From assembly GCA_003427395.1 (NCBI GenBank), contig BFEA01000071.1, positions 1,237,323 through 1,265,145 of the forward strand: a stretch of DNA of 27,823 nucleotides. The letters run 5' to 3'. This DNA is from Chara braunii (lineage: Eukaryota; Streptophyta; Charophyceae; Charales; Characeae). The notes under the pieces were generated by a model. That model did no database searches. It was not told the DNA's origin and worked only from the letters and a program-made list of their open reading frames with translations. The translations under genes and the position numbers were made by a program. Shown here in pieces: positions 27,691-27,823 of this stretch; position 1 is the stretch's first letter; each line of letters begins with the position of its first letter.

Positions 27691-27823
27691 GGCTAAGGGG
27701 GCTTAAAGGGGGTTGCCTTAGTGTGATTTTGTTATTTTCATTTTTATCTCCGATTTGGTGAGGAATTCTGATGTGACCGTCAGCCAAAAGTTGTTTGTAT
27801 TGCAATTCTCTTTTTTTTTTTTT
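27691..27823. other. End of window; no gene seen
   Basis: G-run sequence followed by T-rich sequence. Nothing identifiable. Confidence 0.5.

Overview
This is eukaryotic nuclear DNA from the green lineage. The clues are a trihelix-type DNA-binding protein, a Ty3/gypsy retrotransposon primed by initiator tRNA-Met, plant-like mitochondrial fragments embedded in nuclear-type sequence, and U2 snRNA-derived fragments. Very long GA/GT/CT microsatellites, N gaps and TE load suggest a large repeat-rich genome. My best guess is a charophyte alga such as Chara. That is inference from gene content, not a search.

Layout. 1-830: an inverted pair of a short repeat module; the left copy contains a nearly complete hammerhead-ribozyme core. 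1170-2280: diverged direct repeats and a 29-bp minisatellite (about 1541-1833). 3200-4882: one long open reading frame for a trihelix/Myb-SANT-like protein, the clearest intact host gene. 4883-8640: no convincing gene. About 8640-10400: a nuclear copy of mitochondrial DNA with fragments of trnT(GGU), rps12 and atp6 on the plus strand, and rnl, trnfM(CAU) and nad5 on the minus strand. 10780-12525: polypyrimidine/polypurine DNA and two divergently oriented, A-tailed fragments of the U2 snRNA 5' half. 12526-16059: microsatellites, a 144-base gap and diverged repeats.

16060-26049 is a roughly 10-kb Ty3/gypsy LTR retrotransposon with two LTRs, a PBS, a PPT, and gag, protease, RT, RNase H and DD35E integrase remnants. 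It is dead: many in-frame stops, several frameshifts and two A-tailed retroposon insertions. One insertion is 87 bp with a perfect 17-bp target duplication inside RT. The other is about 0.87 kb and sits between the integrase and its C-terminal tail.

26741-26962 is probably the last coding exon of a small membrane protein whose upstream exons I could not place. 27272-27690 is a two-copy tandem repeat with GC-rich palindromes, A tracts and G runs.

The genes do not form a pathway. The window shows one host gene, one terminal exon, and layers of retroposition and organelle DNA transfer. The most interesting signals are the hammerhead-like core, the paired U2-headed retroposons, the helically phased TTGAC cluster in the retrotransposon leader, and the retroposon 3' stem-loop/tail shared by two insertions.
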